Translations under genes and position numbers: made by a program
Notes under the pieces: model-generated
What the model was told of the DNA's origin: nothing
The model's database searches: none
Seen by the model: only the letters and a program-made list of their open reading frames with translations
Assembly (NCBI RefSeq): GCF_000368045.1
Contig: NZ_KB849235.1
Location: 888,601-952,600 of the forward strand
Direction of reading: 5' to 3'
DNA length: 64,000 bases
From: Acinetobacter johnsonii CIP 64.6
Lineage (GTDB): Bacteria; Pseudomonadota; Gammaproteobacteria; Pseudomonadales; Moraxellaceae
Shown: positions 54,260 to 61,830 of the stretch, piece by piece
Layout of the letters: every line of letters begins with the position of its first letter
Position numbering within the stretch: position 1 is the first letter of the stretch

Positions 54260-55531
54260 CTAACCTGGGAAAATTCCTCGTTCTTTACGTGCTTTTAAGA
54301 TACGTTTACACGCCAAGATATATGCTGCCGTACGTAGGCTGCACTGCTTTTCGCTTGCAGTGAACCAAACGTCTTCAACTGCTGACATCATGAGTTTGTC
54401 TAAACGTTGGTTAATTTCTTCTTCTGTCCAGAAGTAGCTCGCCATGTCTTGAACCCATTCGAAGTAACTCACGGTTACACCGCCTGCGTTACACAGTACG
54501 TCAGGTACAATCGTAATTTTACGTTCTAATAGAATGTCTTCTGCGTCTGGATAAGTTGGACCGTTCGCACCTTCCAAAACTAATTTTGCAGTCAATTTTT
54601 GCGCACGTTCAGCAGTAATCTGACCTTCTAAAGCCGCTGGAATTAAAATATCCATTTCAACTGACCAGAACGCTTCGTCTTCAATTAAAGTCGCATCTGG
54701 GAAGCCAGCTACACCTTTATGAATCGCAACGTAGTCTTGTAGCTGCTTAACGTCCATACCTTCAGCATTAAAGATCGTGCCTGTATGGTCTTGTACACAC
54801 ACCACTTTCGCATTGGCTTTATGGAATAAGTAACCCGCTTCGCTACCCACGTTACCGAAACCTTGGATCGCTACACGACTGCCTTCAAGCGCAAGATTGA
54901 TTTTCTTAGCAACTTCTAAACCAGTCACAAATACGCCACGACCTGTTGCACGCACACGGCCTAAAGAGCCACCCAAGTGCACAGGCTTACCTGTCACAAC
55001 ACCTGTTACGGTATGGCCTTTGATACTTGAATAGGTATCCATCATCCAACCCATGATGTCTGCATTGGTGCCTACATCTGGAGCAGGAATATCGACTTGT
55101 GGGCCAATCACTAGGCTAATTTCGCTAGTAAAACGGCGAGTTAAGCGTTCAAGTTCACGTGGAGACAATTTGCGAGGGTCTACACGAACACCACCTTTAG
55201 CGCCGCCATACGGTAAGTTCAATACCGCAGTTTTAATCGTCATCCACGCTGAGAGTGCCATGACTTCATTGAGTTCTACGTCTGGATGATAACGAATACC
55301 ACCTTTACCCGGTCCACGCGACAAATTGTGCTGTACACGATAACCTTCGAAGTGCTGGATCGAACCATCGTCCATCACGATTGGTACATCAACAATCAAA
55401 GCGCGCTTTGGACGCTTTAAAGTATCGATGAATGGAATTAAGTCGTCTTCCAGATATGGCGCAACACGGTTAATCTGTGCAAGATAGGTCTGCCAAGCGC
55501 CACTATTGTCCATTTCATATGACAAAGACAT
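54260..55531 (-). CDS. gdhA: glutamate dehydrogenase (NAD-type)
   Basis: A 423-aa Glu/Leu/Phe/Val dehydrogenase that deaminates glutamate to 2-oxoglutarate. Marks: GGIRYHPDVELNEVMALSAW, the Lys loop PYGGAKGGVRVDPRKLS, DIPAPDVGTNADIMGWMMD, and the nucleotide fold AIQGFGNVGSEAGYLF. Length and position at the head of the AST genes suggest a catabolic role, handling glutamate produced by AstE. AAAGGGAAA precedes the ATG. Cofactor preference (NAD) is inferred. Confidence 0.92.
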   Translation of the reverse strand: MSLSYEMDNSGAWQTYLAQINRVAPYLEDDLIPFIDTLKRPKRALIVDVPIVMDDGSIQHFEGYRVQHNLSRGPGKGGIRYHPDVELNEVMALSAWMTIKTAVLNLPYGGAKGGVRVDPRKLSPRELERLTRRFTSEISLVIGPQVDIPAPDVGTNADIMGWMMDTYSSIKGHTVTGVVTGKPVHLGGSLGRVRATGRGVFVTGLEVAKKINLALEGSRVAIQGFGNVGSEAGYLFHKANAKVVCVQDHTGTIFNAEGMDVKQLQDYVAIHKGVAGFPDATLIEDEAFWSVEMDILIPAALEGQITAERAQKLTAKLVLEGANGPTYPDAEDILLERKITIVPDVLCNAGGVTVSYFEWVQDMASYFWTEEEINQRLDKLMMSAVEDVWFTASEKQCSLRTAAYILACKRILKARKERGIFPG

Positions 55532-55696
55532 GATGTTTCCCTTTGAAAATTTGGTGAATCAAATCCATTAAATAGATATGAGACATTACCCGCAGAACAC
55601 ATCGCCTCAGCTCGATGTAACGTTCATGTGAATACTGCTCAATATGCATAGTATGAAAAATCAAACTGCGCCGAAAAAGTTGTAATTTTGATTAAA

Positions 55697-55712
55697 ATGA
55701 AATAAATTTCAT
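55697..55712. promoter_or_regulatory. candidate AsnC/Lrp operator
   Basis: ATGAAAT-AA-ATTTCAT is a perfect 16-base palindrome in the interval between gdhA and the divergent AsnC/Lrp gene, 25 bases before the regulator start codon. AT-rich palindromes are typical for Lrp-family binding. The assignment is by symmetry and position. Confidence 0.5.
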
Positions 55713-55737
55713 CAAATTGATAACAGGAAAAATCAAA

Positions 55738-56160
55738 ATGAATGATGCGGACAGTCAAATCCTCGGCTTACTGCAAGACAATGCGCGTATCTCGATTACC
55801 GAGATTGCCAACAAGCTCCGTATCTCTCGAAATACGGTGCAAAAGCGTATTGAATATTTGGAAACCAGTGGCGTCATTACAGGCTATACAGTGCGGATTA
55901 AACCGGGGACTGAGAAAAATAGTATCCGTGCTTGGATGAATATTATGGTCGAAGGCACCAAGACCAGTGCGGTGGTCAAAGAGCTCCGAATCGACCCTGC
56001 CGTGCATACCTTGCATAGCACCAATGGTAAGTGGGATCTGTTGGTAGAATTGAAGTCTGACAGTTTAGAAAACTTTGACCGAATTTTAGAACGAATTCGA
56101 AATATTTCAGGAATTTACAATACTGAAACCAGCATTTTACTGTCAACCTATAAAGTTTAA
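55738..56160 (+). CDS. Lrp/AsnC-family regulator of arginine catabolism
   Basis: A 140-aa Lrp/AsnC regulator. ATG 55738 has AGGAAA seven bases before it. The N-terminal helix-turn-helix (MNDADSQILGLLQDNARISI, TEIANKLRISRNTVQKRIEYLE) is followed by an effector-binding RAM domain (WMNIMVEGTKTSAVVKELR, TNGKWDLLVELKSD). Divergent from gdhA-ast, it is likely to sense arginine or a related amino acid and activate that operon; not shown by the sequence itself. Confidence 0.9.
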   Translation: MNDADSQILGLLQDNARISITEIANKLRISRNTVQKRIEYLETSGVITGYTVRIKPGTEKNSIRAWMNIMVEGTKTSAVVKELRIDPAVHTLHSTNGKWDLLVELKSDSLENFDRILERIRNISGIYNTETSILLSTYKV

Positions 56161-56189
56161 AGTCGATAAAGACAATCTGGAAAATTTAT

Positions 56190-56421
56190 ACTTCTCTCTA
56201 ACCTGCTTCCTTTAAAAGCGAAAAGACACTGTAAATTAGATCCTGAACTGAAACTCTACAACCAAGAGATCAACAAAAGAAGAATTGGGATTGAACATGT
56301 ATTTGGCAGCCTAAAAACGTTCAAAATCCTTGCAGAACGCTATCGAAATAGAGGTAAAAGACTAGGTTTGAGATTCAATTTAATTGCTGGAATCTATAAT
56401 CTAGAATTGAGTAAAAAATGA
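56190..56421 (+). pseudogene. transposase 3' remnant (IS5 family)
   Basis: An open frame without a start codon encodes a transposase tail: LYNQEINKRRIGIEHVFGSL, KTFKILAERYRNRGKRLGLR, FNLIAGIYNLELSKK, then stop at 56419-56421. The Glu in IEHVFG is the third catalytic residue of IS5-type DDE enzymes. The rest of the element is gone, so it is a dead fragment. Confidence 0.75.
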
Positions 56422-56446
56422 TTTATGAAAGAGGTTCATAATTCAC

Positions 56447-56809
56447 CTATTTTGCTTTTTGAATTTTATCAATATAAAAATCAATATCTTTTTCTTTATA
56501 GCCTAAAAGATGCCCGATTTCTCGTTCTAAATCTATATTTATTTTTGTGATATTTAATTGTTTATTAATTAATTCTAATAATCTATAAGCATTATCTTTT
56601 TCATTATGTATATAAAAAATATATACATCAATCTCTAAGTCTTTCAGTCTAGATTTAATCTTACTAAAAATTAAATTTATCTCACCATTATCACAAGGTT
56701 CTCTGAATTCTTCTGGAAAAAAATCAAATAATGCAATTTTTTTTTGATTTACTTTCATTAACTCAAGTTCTATTTCTTCGTGTGGTCCAATTTTAGGATT
56801 GCTAGTCAT
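56447..56809 (-). CDS. orphan protein of unknown function in an IS-rich patch
   Basis: A 120-aa acidic, lysine- and isoleucine-rich protein (MTSNPKIGPHEEIELELMKV, FDFFPEEFREPCDNGEINL, IDVYIFYIHNEKDNAYRLLE). No signal peptide or membrane segment. It is distinctly more AT-rich than the surrounding catabolic genes and lies between a transposase remnant and a decayed IS copy, which suggests acquisition by transfer. No strong ribosome site. Size and composition are compatible with an immunity protein or antitoxin, but I see no motif for either. Confidence 0.5.
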   Translation of the reverse strand: MTSNPKIGPHEEIELELMKVNQKKIALFDFFPEEFREPCDNGEINLIFSKIKSRLKDLEIDVYIFYIHNEKDNAYRLLELINKQLNITKINIDLEREIGHLLGYKEKDIDFYIDKIQKAK

Positions 56810-56919
56810 ATATTTGTCTCTAGAATAAAAGATAGGAGTAAGACTTAAACTCCTATCTTTGTTAAATTACTATTGTAGCTTAACGTAACAATGCTGACAG
56901 TAGTATGGTGAGGCAGAGT

Positions 56920-57954
56920 TTTCCTAAGTTACTAAAATTTAGGTTACAACTTGTGTATGAGGTCTGCCTAATTCTGTAAATTTATTTAATACGGCTACGC
57001 GTGCATGGATCTCATTCACTTGGCTGTCAAAATTCCTTACACTGAGTTTATCGCCTAATAACTTGATGCAATGCATCTTAGTTTCAACCAAACTTCGCCG
57101 ATGATAGCCTGACCATTTTTTCCATAGTGTCCTGCCTGAGAAGCACTGCTTCGCAAGATTAACTGTTCGTAGTAATTCATTTCGCTCTAGCGACCTGGTC
57201 TTTGTATCTTTCCAAGGCTTCGCATTTTTTCTAGGAGGAATCACTGCATGTACTTGCCGATCTGCAATGACCTGACGGCATTGTTTTTTATCATAAGCCC
57301 CATCTGTATAGACTGAATCAATGTGTTCATTCAACGGAATTTGATCTAGTAAATCCACAAGGACTTGCGAATCACTCACGTTATTGGTTGTAAGCTGAAC
57401 TGCTCGTATTTGTAGGGTTTTAGAATCTATCCCAATATGTAGTTTACGCCATTGGCGACGATATTCAGGTTGATGTTTCTTACGTTTCCATTCACCTTCA
57501 CCTAAGATCTTCAAGCTCGCGGAATCGACGATGAGCAATATATTGCGCAAGGCAGTCCATTGCAACTCTTCTCATAGCTAATTTGAATATCAATATGCTT
57601 TTGTCTTCTATAAAGCGTACTGTAATCTGGTGCTGCCCAATTTAATCCGCAAAGGTTAATCAGACTTTGAACAAAACCTGTGACCATGCATAAAGAGAGT
57701 CTGAATAAAGATTTGATCATTAAACAGCATTGAATAGCGGTGTCAGAGTAAGTTTGATTTCGACCATGCTTGCCTTGTAATTGTGCATACCACAGGGTCT
57801 TTGGATCGAACCAAATGGCAATATTCCCACGATTAATGAGCGCTCGGTTATATGCGGGCCAATTGGTTGTGCGGTAGATTTTGTGTGTAGGCTTCTTCAT
57901 GTGGAAATTATATTGCTGAAGAAGCCCTTAAGAACAGCTTTGTGCAACAAAGCC
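56920..57954 (-). mobile_element. decayed IS17-like element (IS903 group)
   Basis: A degenerate relative of the intact element at 17920-18958, in the opposite orientation. The transposase-start end is present (57954, with GGCTTTGTTGCACAAA on the minus strand), but the other terminal repeat is missing; similarity fades near 56920. The transposase gene is frameshifted. No target duplication is recognisable. Confidence 0.85.
56939..57900 (-). pseudogene. frameshifted IS903-group transposase gene
   Basis: The 5' part (57511-57900, MKKPTHKIYRTTNWPAYNRA) and 3' part (56939 to about 57545, from LIVDSASLKILGEGEWKRKK) align to one transposase. Between NGLP and LIVDS there are 14 extra bases (near 57535-57555) relative to the intact copy at 17974, shifting the frame. 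A second insertion of five codons (NLAKQCFSG region) is also present. The copy is non-functional. Confidence 0.88.
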
Positions 57955-57962
57955 GCTCTGGA

Positions 57963-58190
57963 ATGAAAAGAGGTGAGTTCCCATTTTATAAGAAAAATAA
58001 TTATATATTGTATGATTTAGATAGCGGAAGAAAATTTAAAGTTTATTTTTCGTTATATTTAGATAAATGTAATCCAGTTATTATTTGGATAAATGTAATC
58101 TAGGTTATTATTTAGATAAATGTAATCCAGGTTATTATTTGGATAAGAAGGTTTTTTTAAATATTTATCTGTGGAGAGTGGGATAAACTA
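57963..58190 (+). pseudogene. possible small gene broken within tandem repeats
   Basis: An ATG at 57963 opens a frame reading MKRGEFPFYKKNNYILYDLD, then SGRKFKVYFSLYLDKCNP, stopping early because the first repeat unit has CCAGTT where the others have CCAGGTT. Restoring that one G lets the frame run through the 27-bp repeats (LDKCN-GYY units) to about NIYLWRVG before a stop. It starts almost at the IS end, so any promoter and 5' part may have been lost. Tentative. Confidence 0.3.
58053..58147 (+). repeat. 27-bp tandem repeat, about 3.5 units
   Basis: Units of the type TTATTATTTGGATAAATGTA plus ATCCAGG recur at 58078-58104 and 58105-58131, with a partial variant before (58053-58077) and a truncated one after (58132-58147). 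The unit length is a multiple of three. Confidence 0.85.
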
Positions 58191-58254
58191 TCTATATTAC
58201 ATAAAGCTAGAGATAACATCTTCACTGAAGAGTATTTTATTGAAAAATATAAGA

Positions 58255-58344
58255 ATGAAAATAAAATTATTTATATTTTTTACATTTCCTATATTTATTT
58301 TAATATTTTATTCCTATATTTGTTATGCTTTAACAATAATTTAA
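58255..58344 (+). CDS. possible 29-residue hydrophobic peptide
   Basis: MKIKLFIFFTFPIFILIFYS followed by YICYALTII: a lysine-bearing N-terminus and a single membrane-spanning stretch. This resembles small membrane toxins in outline, but AT-rich DNA easily yields such frames by chance, and no good ribosome site is present. Low support. Confidence 0.15.
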   Translation: MKIKLFIFFTFPIFILIFYSYICYALTII

Positions 58345-58470
58345 AAACAGAAATTTAATTTTATCAGGTTAATTATACATTATATTTACAATCCTCATGA
58401 TCAAACCATTTTTTGAATCACACAATAGTCTAAAATGAATCCCCCTCCTCCAATAATACGCCCATAAAAA

Positions 58471-58496
58471 ATCAGCCTTGAATGGGCAAGGCTGAT
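58471..58496 (-). terminator. terminator of gabT-gabD
   Basis: ATCAGCCTT (58471-58479) and AAGGCTGAT (58488-58496) form a perfect 9-bp stem, followed on the minus strand by TTTTTTATG. It lies about 28 bases after the gabD stop codon. Confidence 0.85.
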
Positions 58497-58523
58497 TCTT
58501 TAACTGATGGTTGCGGGGTTATC

Positions 58524-59978
58524 TTAAACAGATAAGTCCACGCACAAATATTTCATTTCGAGATATTCATCGATACCAAATTTAGAACCTTCACGACCTA
58601 AGCCAGACTGCTTCACACCACCAAAGGGTGCCACTTCATTTGAAATCGCGCCCGTGTTGATGCCAACCATACCGTATTCAAGCGCTTCACCAACACGCCA
58701 CTGACGTGCCGTGTTTTGCGTAAATAGGTAAGTTGCCAGACCAAACTCAGTGTCATTGGCCATTTGAACCGCTTCTTCTTCCGTTTTAAAACGGAACAAG
58801 GGTGCCAATGGACCAAAGGTTTCTTCTTTCGCGACTTTCATCTCTTGCGTCACTTCGGTTAAAAGTGTCGGTTCAAAGAAAGTACCACCTAGGCTTGAGC
58901 GTTGACCACCGGTTTTAACCTGCGCACCTTTACTGATGGCATCGGCAATATGCGACTGTACTTTTTCAATCGCAGCTTCATCGATCAGCGGCCCTTGGGT
59001 TGAAGTCTCAACTCGGCCATCACCCACTTTTAAGTTCGCGACAGCAACTGCCAGTTTTTCAACCAAAGCATCGTAAATACCATCTTGTACATAAATACGG
59101 TTGGCACATACACAGGTCTGTCCGCTATTGCGGAACTTGCTGGCCATAATGCCTTGTACTGCTTGCTCAAGATTGGCATCATCAAACACCAAAACAGGTG
59201 CATTACCGCCTAATTCTAAAGACAGTTTTTTGATGGTTGGCGCACATTGTTGCATCAAGATACGACCGACTTGAGTTGAACCGGTGAAGCTCAACTTTTT
59301 CACCGTGTCGCTTTCACACAATGTTTTACCCACTTCGCTTGAATCACCACTGATGTGTAATAACACGTCTTGTGGCAAACCAGCACGCAGTGCTAACACT
59401 TCTAAAGCATAAGCTGTTAAAGGCGTTTGCTCAGCAGGTTTCACAATCATTGAACACCCTGCTGCAATGGCAGGTGCTGCTTTACGTGTGATCATTGCTG
59501 CGGGGAAGTTCCACGGCGTAATTGCTGCCGTAACACCAATCGCCTGTTTGATCACCAACAAACGCTGGTTCGGCAGTGTTGGTGTTAAAACTTCACCATC
59601 GATACGGCGTGCTTGTTCAGCAAACCAACGAATAAATGAAGCAGCATAGCCAATTTCACCACGTGCTTCAGCTAAAGGCTTACCTTGTTCAGCAGTCAAA
59701 ATCTGAGCCAATGACTCTTTATTTTCCTGCATCAAATCAAACCAAGCCCAAAGCACATCAGCGCGTTGTAGAGCTGTTTGTGCTTTCCACGCAGTTTGTG
59801 CCTTTTGAGAACGAGCAATCACTTGCTCAACTGACGCGCGGTCATGGGATTTCACCCATGCCAAGGTGTCATGTGTTGCTGCATCTTTCACTTCGATATA
59901 ACCGCCATTTTCAGGCTGATCAAAACGGATATCTGGATGCTGTAATAAATCTTTATATTGCGCTTGAAGCATAGTCAT
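58524..59978 (-). CDS. gabD: succinate-semialdehyde dehydrogenase
   Basis: GabD oxidises succinate semialdehyde to succinate, completing GABA breakdown. Marks: ITPWNFPAAMITRKAAPAIA, LSFTGSTQVGRIL, general-base Glu in LSLELGGNAPVLVF, Cys in NSGQTCVCANRIYV, and EVAPFGGVKQSGLGREGS at the end. 484 aa. It follows gabT by 10 bases and ends with a strong terminator. Confidence 0.94.
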   Translation of the reverse strand: MTMLQAQYKDLLQHPDIRFDQPENGGYIEVKDAATHDTLAWVKSHDRASVEQVIARSQKAQTAWKAQTALQRADVLWAWFDLMQENKESLAQILTAEQGKPLAEARGEIGYAASFIRWFAEQARRIDGEVLTPTLPNQRLLVIKQAIGVTAAITPWNFPAAMITRKAAPAIAAGCSMIVKPAEQTPLTAYALEVLALRAGLPQDVLLHISGDSSEVGKTLCESDTVKKLSFTGSTQVGRILMQQCAPTIKKLSLELGGNAPVLVFDDANLEQAVQGIMASKFRNSGQTCVCANRIYVQDGIYDALVEKLAVAVANLKVGDGRVETSTQGPLIDEAAIEKVQSHIADAISKGAQVKTGGQRSSLGGTFFEPTLLTEVTQEMKVAKEETFGPLAPLFRFKTEEEAVQMANDTEFGLATYLFTQNTARQWRVGEALEYGMVGINTGAISNEVAPFGGVKQSGLGREGSKFGIDEYLEMKYLCVDLSV

Positions 59979-59988
59979 TACTCTTCAA

Positions 59989-61251
59989 TTATGCTGCAGC
60001 AGAAAGTGCAAAACCTTGTTTTAAAATGTTTAAGCCAGCACGGAATTGTTCTGCAGGAATCGTTAAAGGATATAAGAAGCGGATCACATTACCATAACGA
60101 CCACAGGTCAAAATAAGCAAGCCATTTTGCATTGCATAGTTTTGAATTGCTTTCGCTTGATCCGCCGTTTCCAACTCAATCGCGACCATTGAACCCAACG
60201 CACGAATTTCTTGGACTGTAGACGAAGACTGTTTGAGTTCATTCAGAACTTCAACCAACTCTGCGCCCAATACATTTGCACGTTCGCAAAGACCTTCTTC
60301 TTCAATCACGTCCAGTACGGCATGTGCAGAAGCTACAGCCACTGGGTTACCTGCATAAGTCCCACCTAGACCACCTGGGTTTGGTGCATCCATCACTTCA
60401 GCACGGCCAACCACACCAGAGATTGGGAAACCACCACCAAGACTTTTCGCCATCGTGATTAAATCGGCTTTGGTCTCGTAGTGATCCATGGCAAATAACT
60501 TACCAGTACGTGCAAAGCCTGTCTGTACTTCATCTGCAATAATCAAAATACCGTGTTGATCACACAGCGCACGTAAACGTTTTAAGAATTCAGCAGGAAC
60601 AACGTTGAAACCGCCTTCACCTTGAACAGGTTCAAGCACAATAGCGGCTACATCATGTGCCGCAATATCTTCTGCAAAAATGTCTTCAATGCTTTCAATT
60701 GCAATATCTACAGTAATGCCCTTTGACTCTACTGGGTAGCGTGCATGGAAAACGCCTGCAGGCATCACACCAAAGTCACGTTTGTACGGTGCAGTTTTAC
60801 CCGTCATTGCCATGGTCATAAATGAACGACCGTGGAAACCGTTACCAAAAGTCACAATACCGTGACGACCTGTGTAAGAACGTGCAATTTTCACTGCATT
60901 TTCTACAGCTTCAGCACCAGTAGAGAAGAATGTTGTTTTCGCTTCACCTGCAATTGGCGCACGTGCATTAATACGTTCAGCCAAAGAAACATAAATTTCG
61001 TACGGGACAACTTGGTACGCTGTATGGGTGAATTTAGTTAATTGTTCAGTAACAGCAGCAATAATTTTAGGATGACGGTGACCTGTGTTCAGTACCGCAA
61101 TACCGCCTGCGAAGTCAGTATATTGATTCCCTTCAGCATCCCAAATGGTGGAATTTTCTGCTTTCTCCGCATACCATTGACACATGACACCAACGCCACG
61201 AGGAGTCGCTTTTAGTTTACGTGCGTTCAGTGCAGAGTGTTTACTGTCCAT
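59989..61251 (-). CDS. gabT: 4-aminobutyrate aminotransferase
   Basis: GabT transfers the GABA amino group to 2-oxoglutarate, giving succinate semialdehyde. Class III PLP enzyme of 420 aa. PLP Lys in ITMAKSLGGGFPISGVVGR; also FFSTGAEAVENAVKIARSYT, GNGFHGRSFMTMAMTGK, LEPVQGEGGFNVVP and ADEVQTGFARTG. GAGGATA precedes the start. First gene of the gabT-gabD pair; its upstream region contains the two-part motif at 61369-61403. Confidence 0.94.
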   Translation of the reverse strand: MDSKHSALNARKLKATPRGVGVMCQWYAEKAENSTIWDAEGNQYTDFAGGIAVLNTGHRHPKIIAAVTEQLTKFTHTAYQVVPYEIYVSLAERINARAPIAGEAKTTFFSTGAEAVENAVKIARSYTGRHGIVTFGNGFHGRSFMTMAMTGKTAPYKRDFGVMPAGVFHARYPVESKGITVDIAIESIEDIFAEDIAAHDVAAIVLEPVQGEGGFNVVPAEFLKRLRALCDQHGILIIADEVQTGFARTGKLFAMDHYETKADLITMAKSLGGGFPISGVVGRAEVMDAPNPGGLGGTYAGNPVAVASAHAVLDVIEEEGLCERANVLGAELVEVLNELKQSSSTVQEIRALGSMVAIELETADQAKAIQNYAMQNGLLILTCGRYGNVIRFLYPLTIPAEQFRAGLNILKQGFALSAAA

Positions 61252-61829
61252 TTTGTATCCTCATTCTTGATTCATACATTTATAAAATTTCAGCGTCCCG
61301 ATCATGCTTTTTGCTGATATACAAAGGACGTGGGGTTTATTGCATTTTGCGCTTTTATTGGCACTAGACGAGAGCCACTTTTCATCAGACAGATGGAGCC
61401 AATTCACCTTCCCCCTTTATAATCATTTTCCAGATAAAATATTTATTTATTAAAAATTAATAACTTAAAAAATATAAACTTAAAAAAGGCATACTTATAC
61501 AAGAGGGCCATTACGGTATTCAACCGAATCACCCAAAATGCTAAAGAAGCCCAAAATTCAGCAAATGACTAGGCTAACCTAGAAACCATTTATGTCCTTC
61601 TTTAGGCTTTTCTAATTGTATTTTCAAGCCGTTGTACGCGATTATGTAAATCATCTAAAAAAACTTTTGCTTTGGATGCGACTTGTGTATATTTCCAGCC
61701 CCTTAGTCGCGGGCATTTGCTCCCAACGTCTACAAGCGAAATGCTTTACAACGGCTGCCTGACGAGATAATTTTGCATTTATGGTAATCGCTCACGAAAA
61801 GCCATTTTAATATTGTAGGAGAGAGCCAA
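61252..61829. other. divergent regulatory region, gabT versus MocR gene
   Basis: About 580 bases between gabT (minus) and the MocR regulator (plus). It holds the bipartite motif at 61369-61403 and a related half-site overlapping the MocR start. A 47-codon minus-strand open frame without start (61605-61745) could be a gene remnant but is not convincing. Confidence 0.5.
61369..61403 (-). promoter_or_regulatory. bipartite motif upstream of gabT
   Basis: On the minus strand ATTGGCTCC (61403-61395), 17 bases, then TGGCTCTCG (61377-61369): two direct copies of TGGCTC with a 24-base period, about 118 bases before gabT. The same motif with the same 17-base gap stands before gabP at 63486-63520. Direct repeats are the known operator form for MocR/GabR regulators, and a MocR gene lies between. 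Confidence 0.75.
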
Positions 61830-61830
61830 T
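61821..61830 (-). promoter_or_regulatory. motif half-site overlapping the MocR gene start
   Basis: The minus-strand reading ATTGGCTCTC combines the left part of one half-site and the right part of the other. It overlaps the MocR ribosome binding site and first base of the start codon. It may serve autoregulation, or the match may be partly due to the AGGAGAG ribosome site. Confidence 0.35.

Larger units (their letters stand above)
57955..58523. other. AT-rich decayed region with tandem repeats
   Basis: About 570 very AT-rich bases between the decayed IS and gabD. It contains a possible broken small gene (from 57963, MKRGEFPFYKKNNYILYDLD), 27-bp tandem repeats (58053-58147), a 29-codon hydrophobic open frame (58255-58344) and the gabD terminator (58471-58496). 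None is a secure gene. Confidence 0.5.

Noticed and set aside
58053..58147. CRISPR-like array
   Set aside because: The units are directly adjacent tandem copies without unique spacers and no cas genes are nearby.
61605..61745. Minus-strand open frame (ending in KVFLDDLHNRVQRLENT) between gabT and the MocR gene
   Set aside because: It lacks a start codon and ribosome site and is interrupted upstream; at best a remnant.
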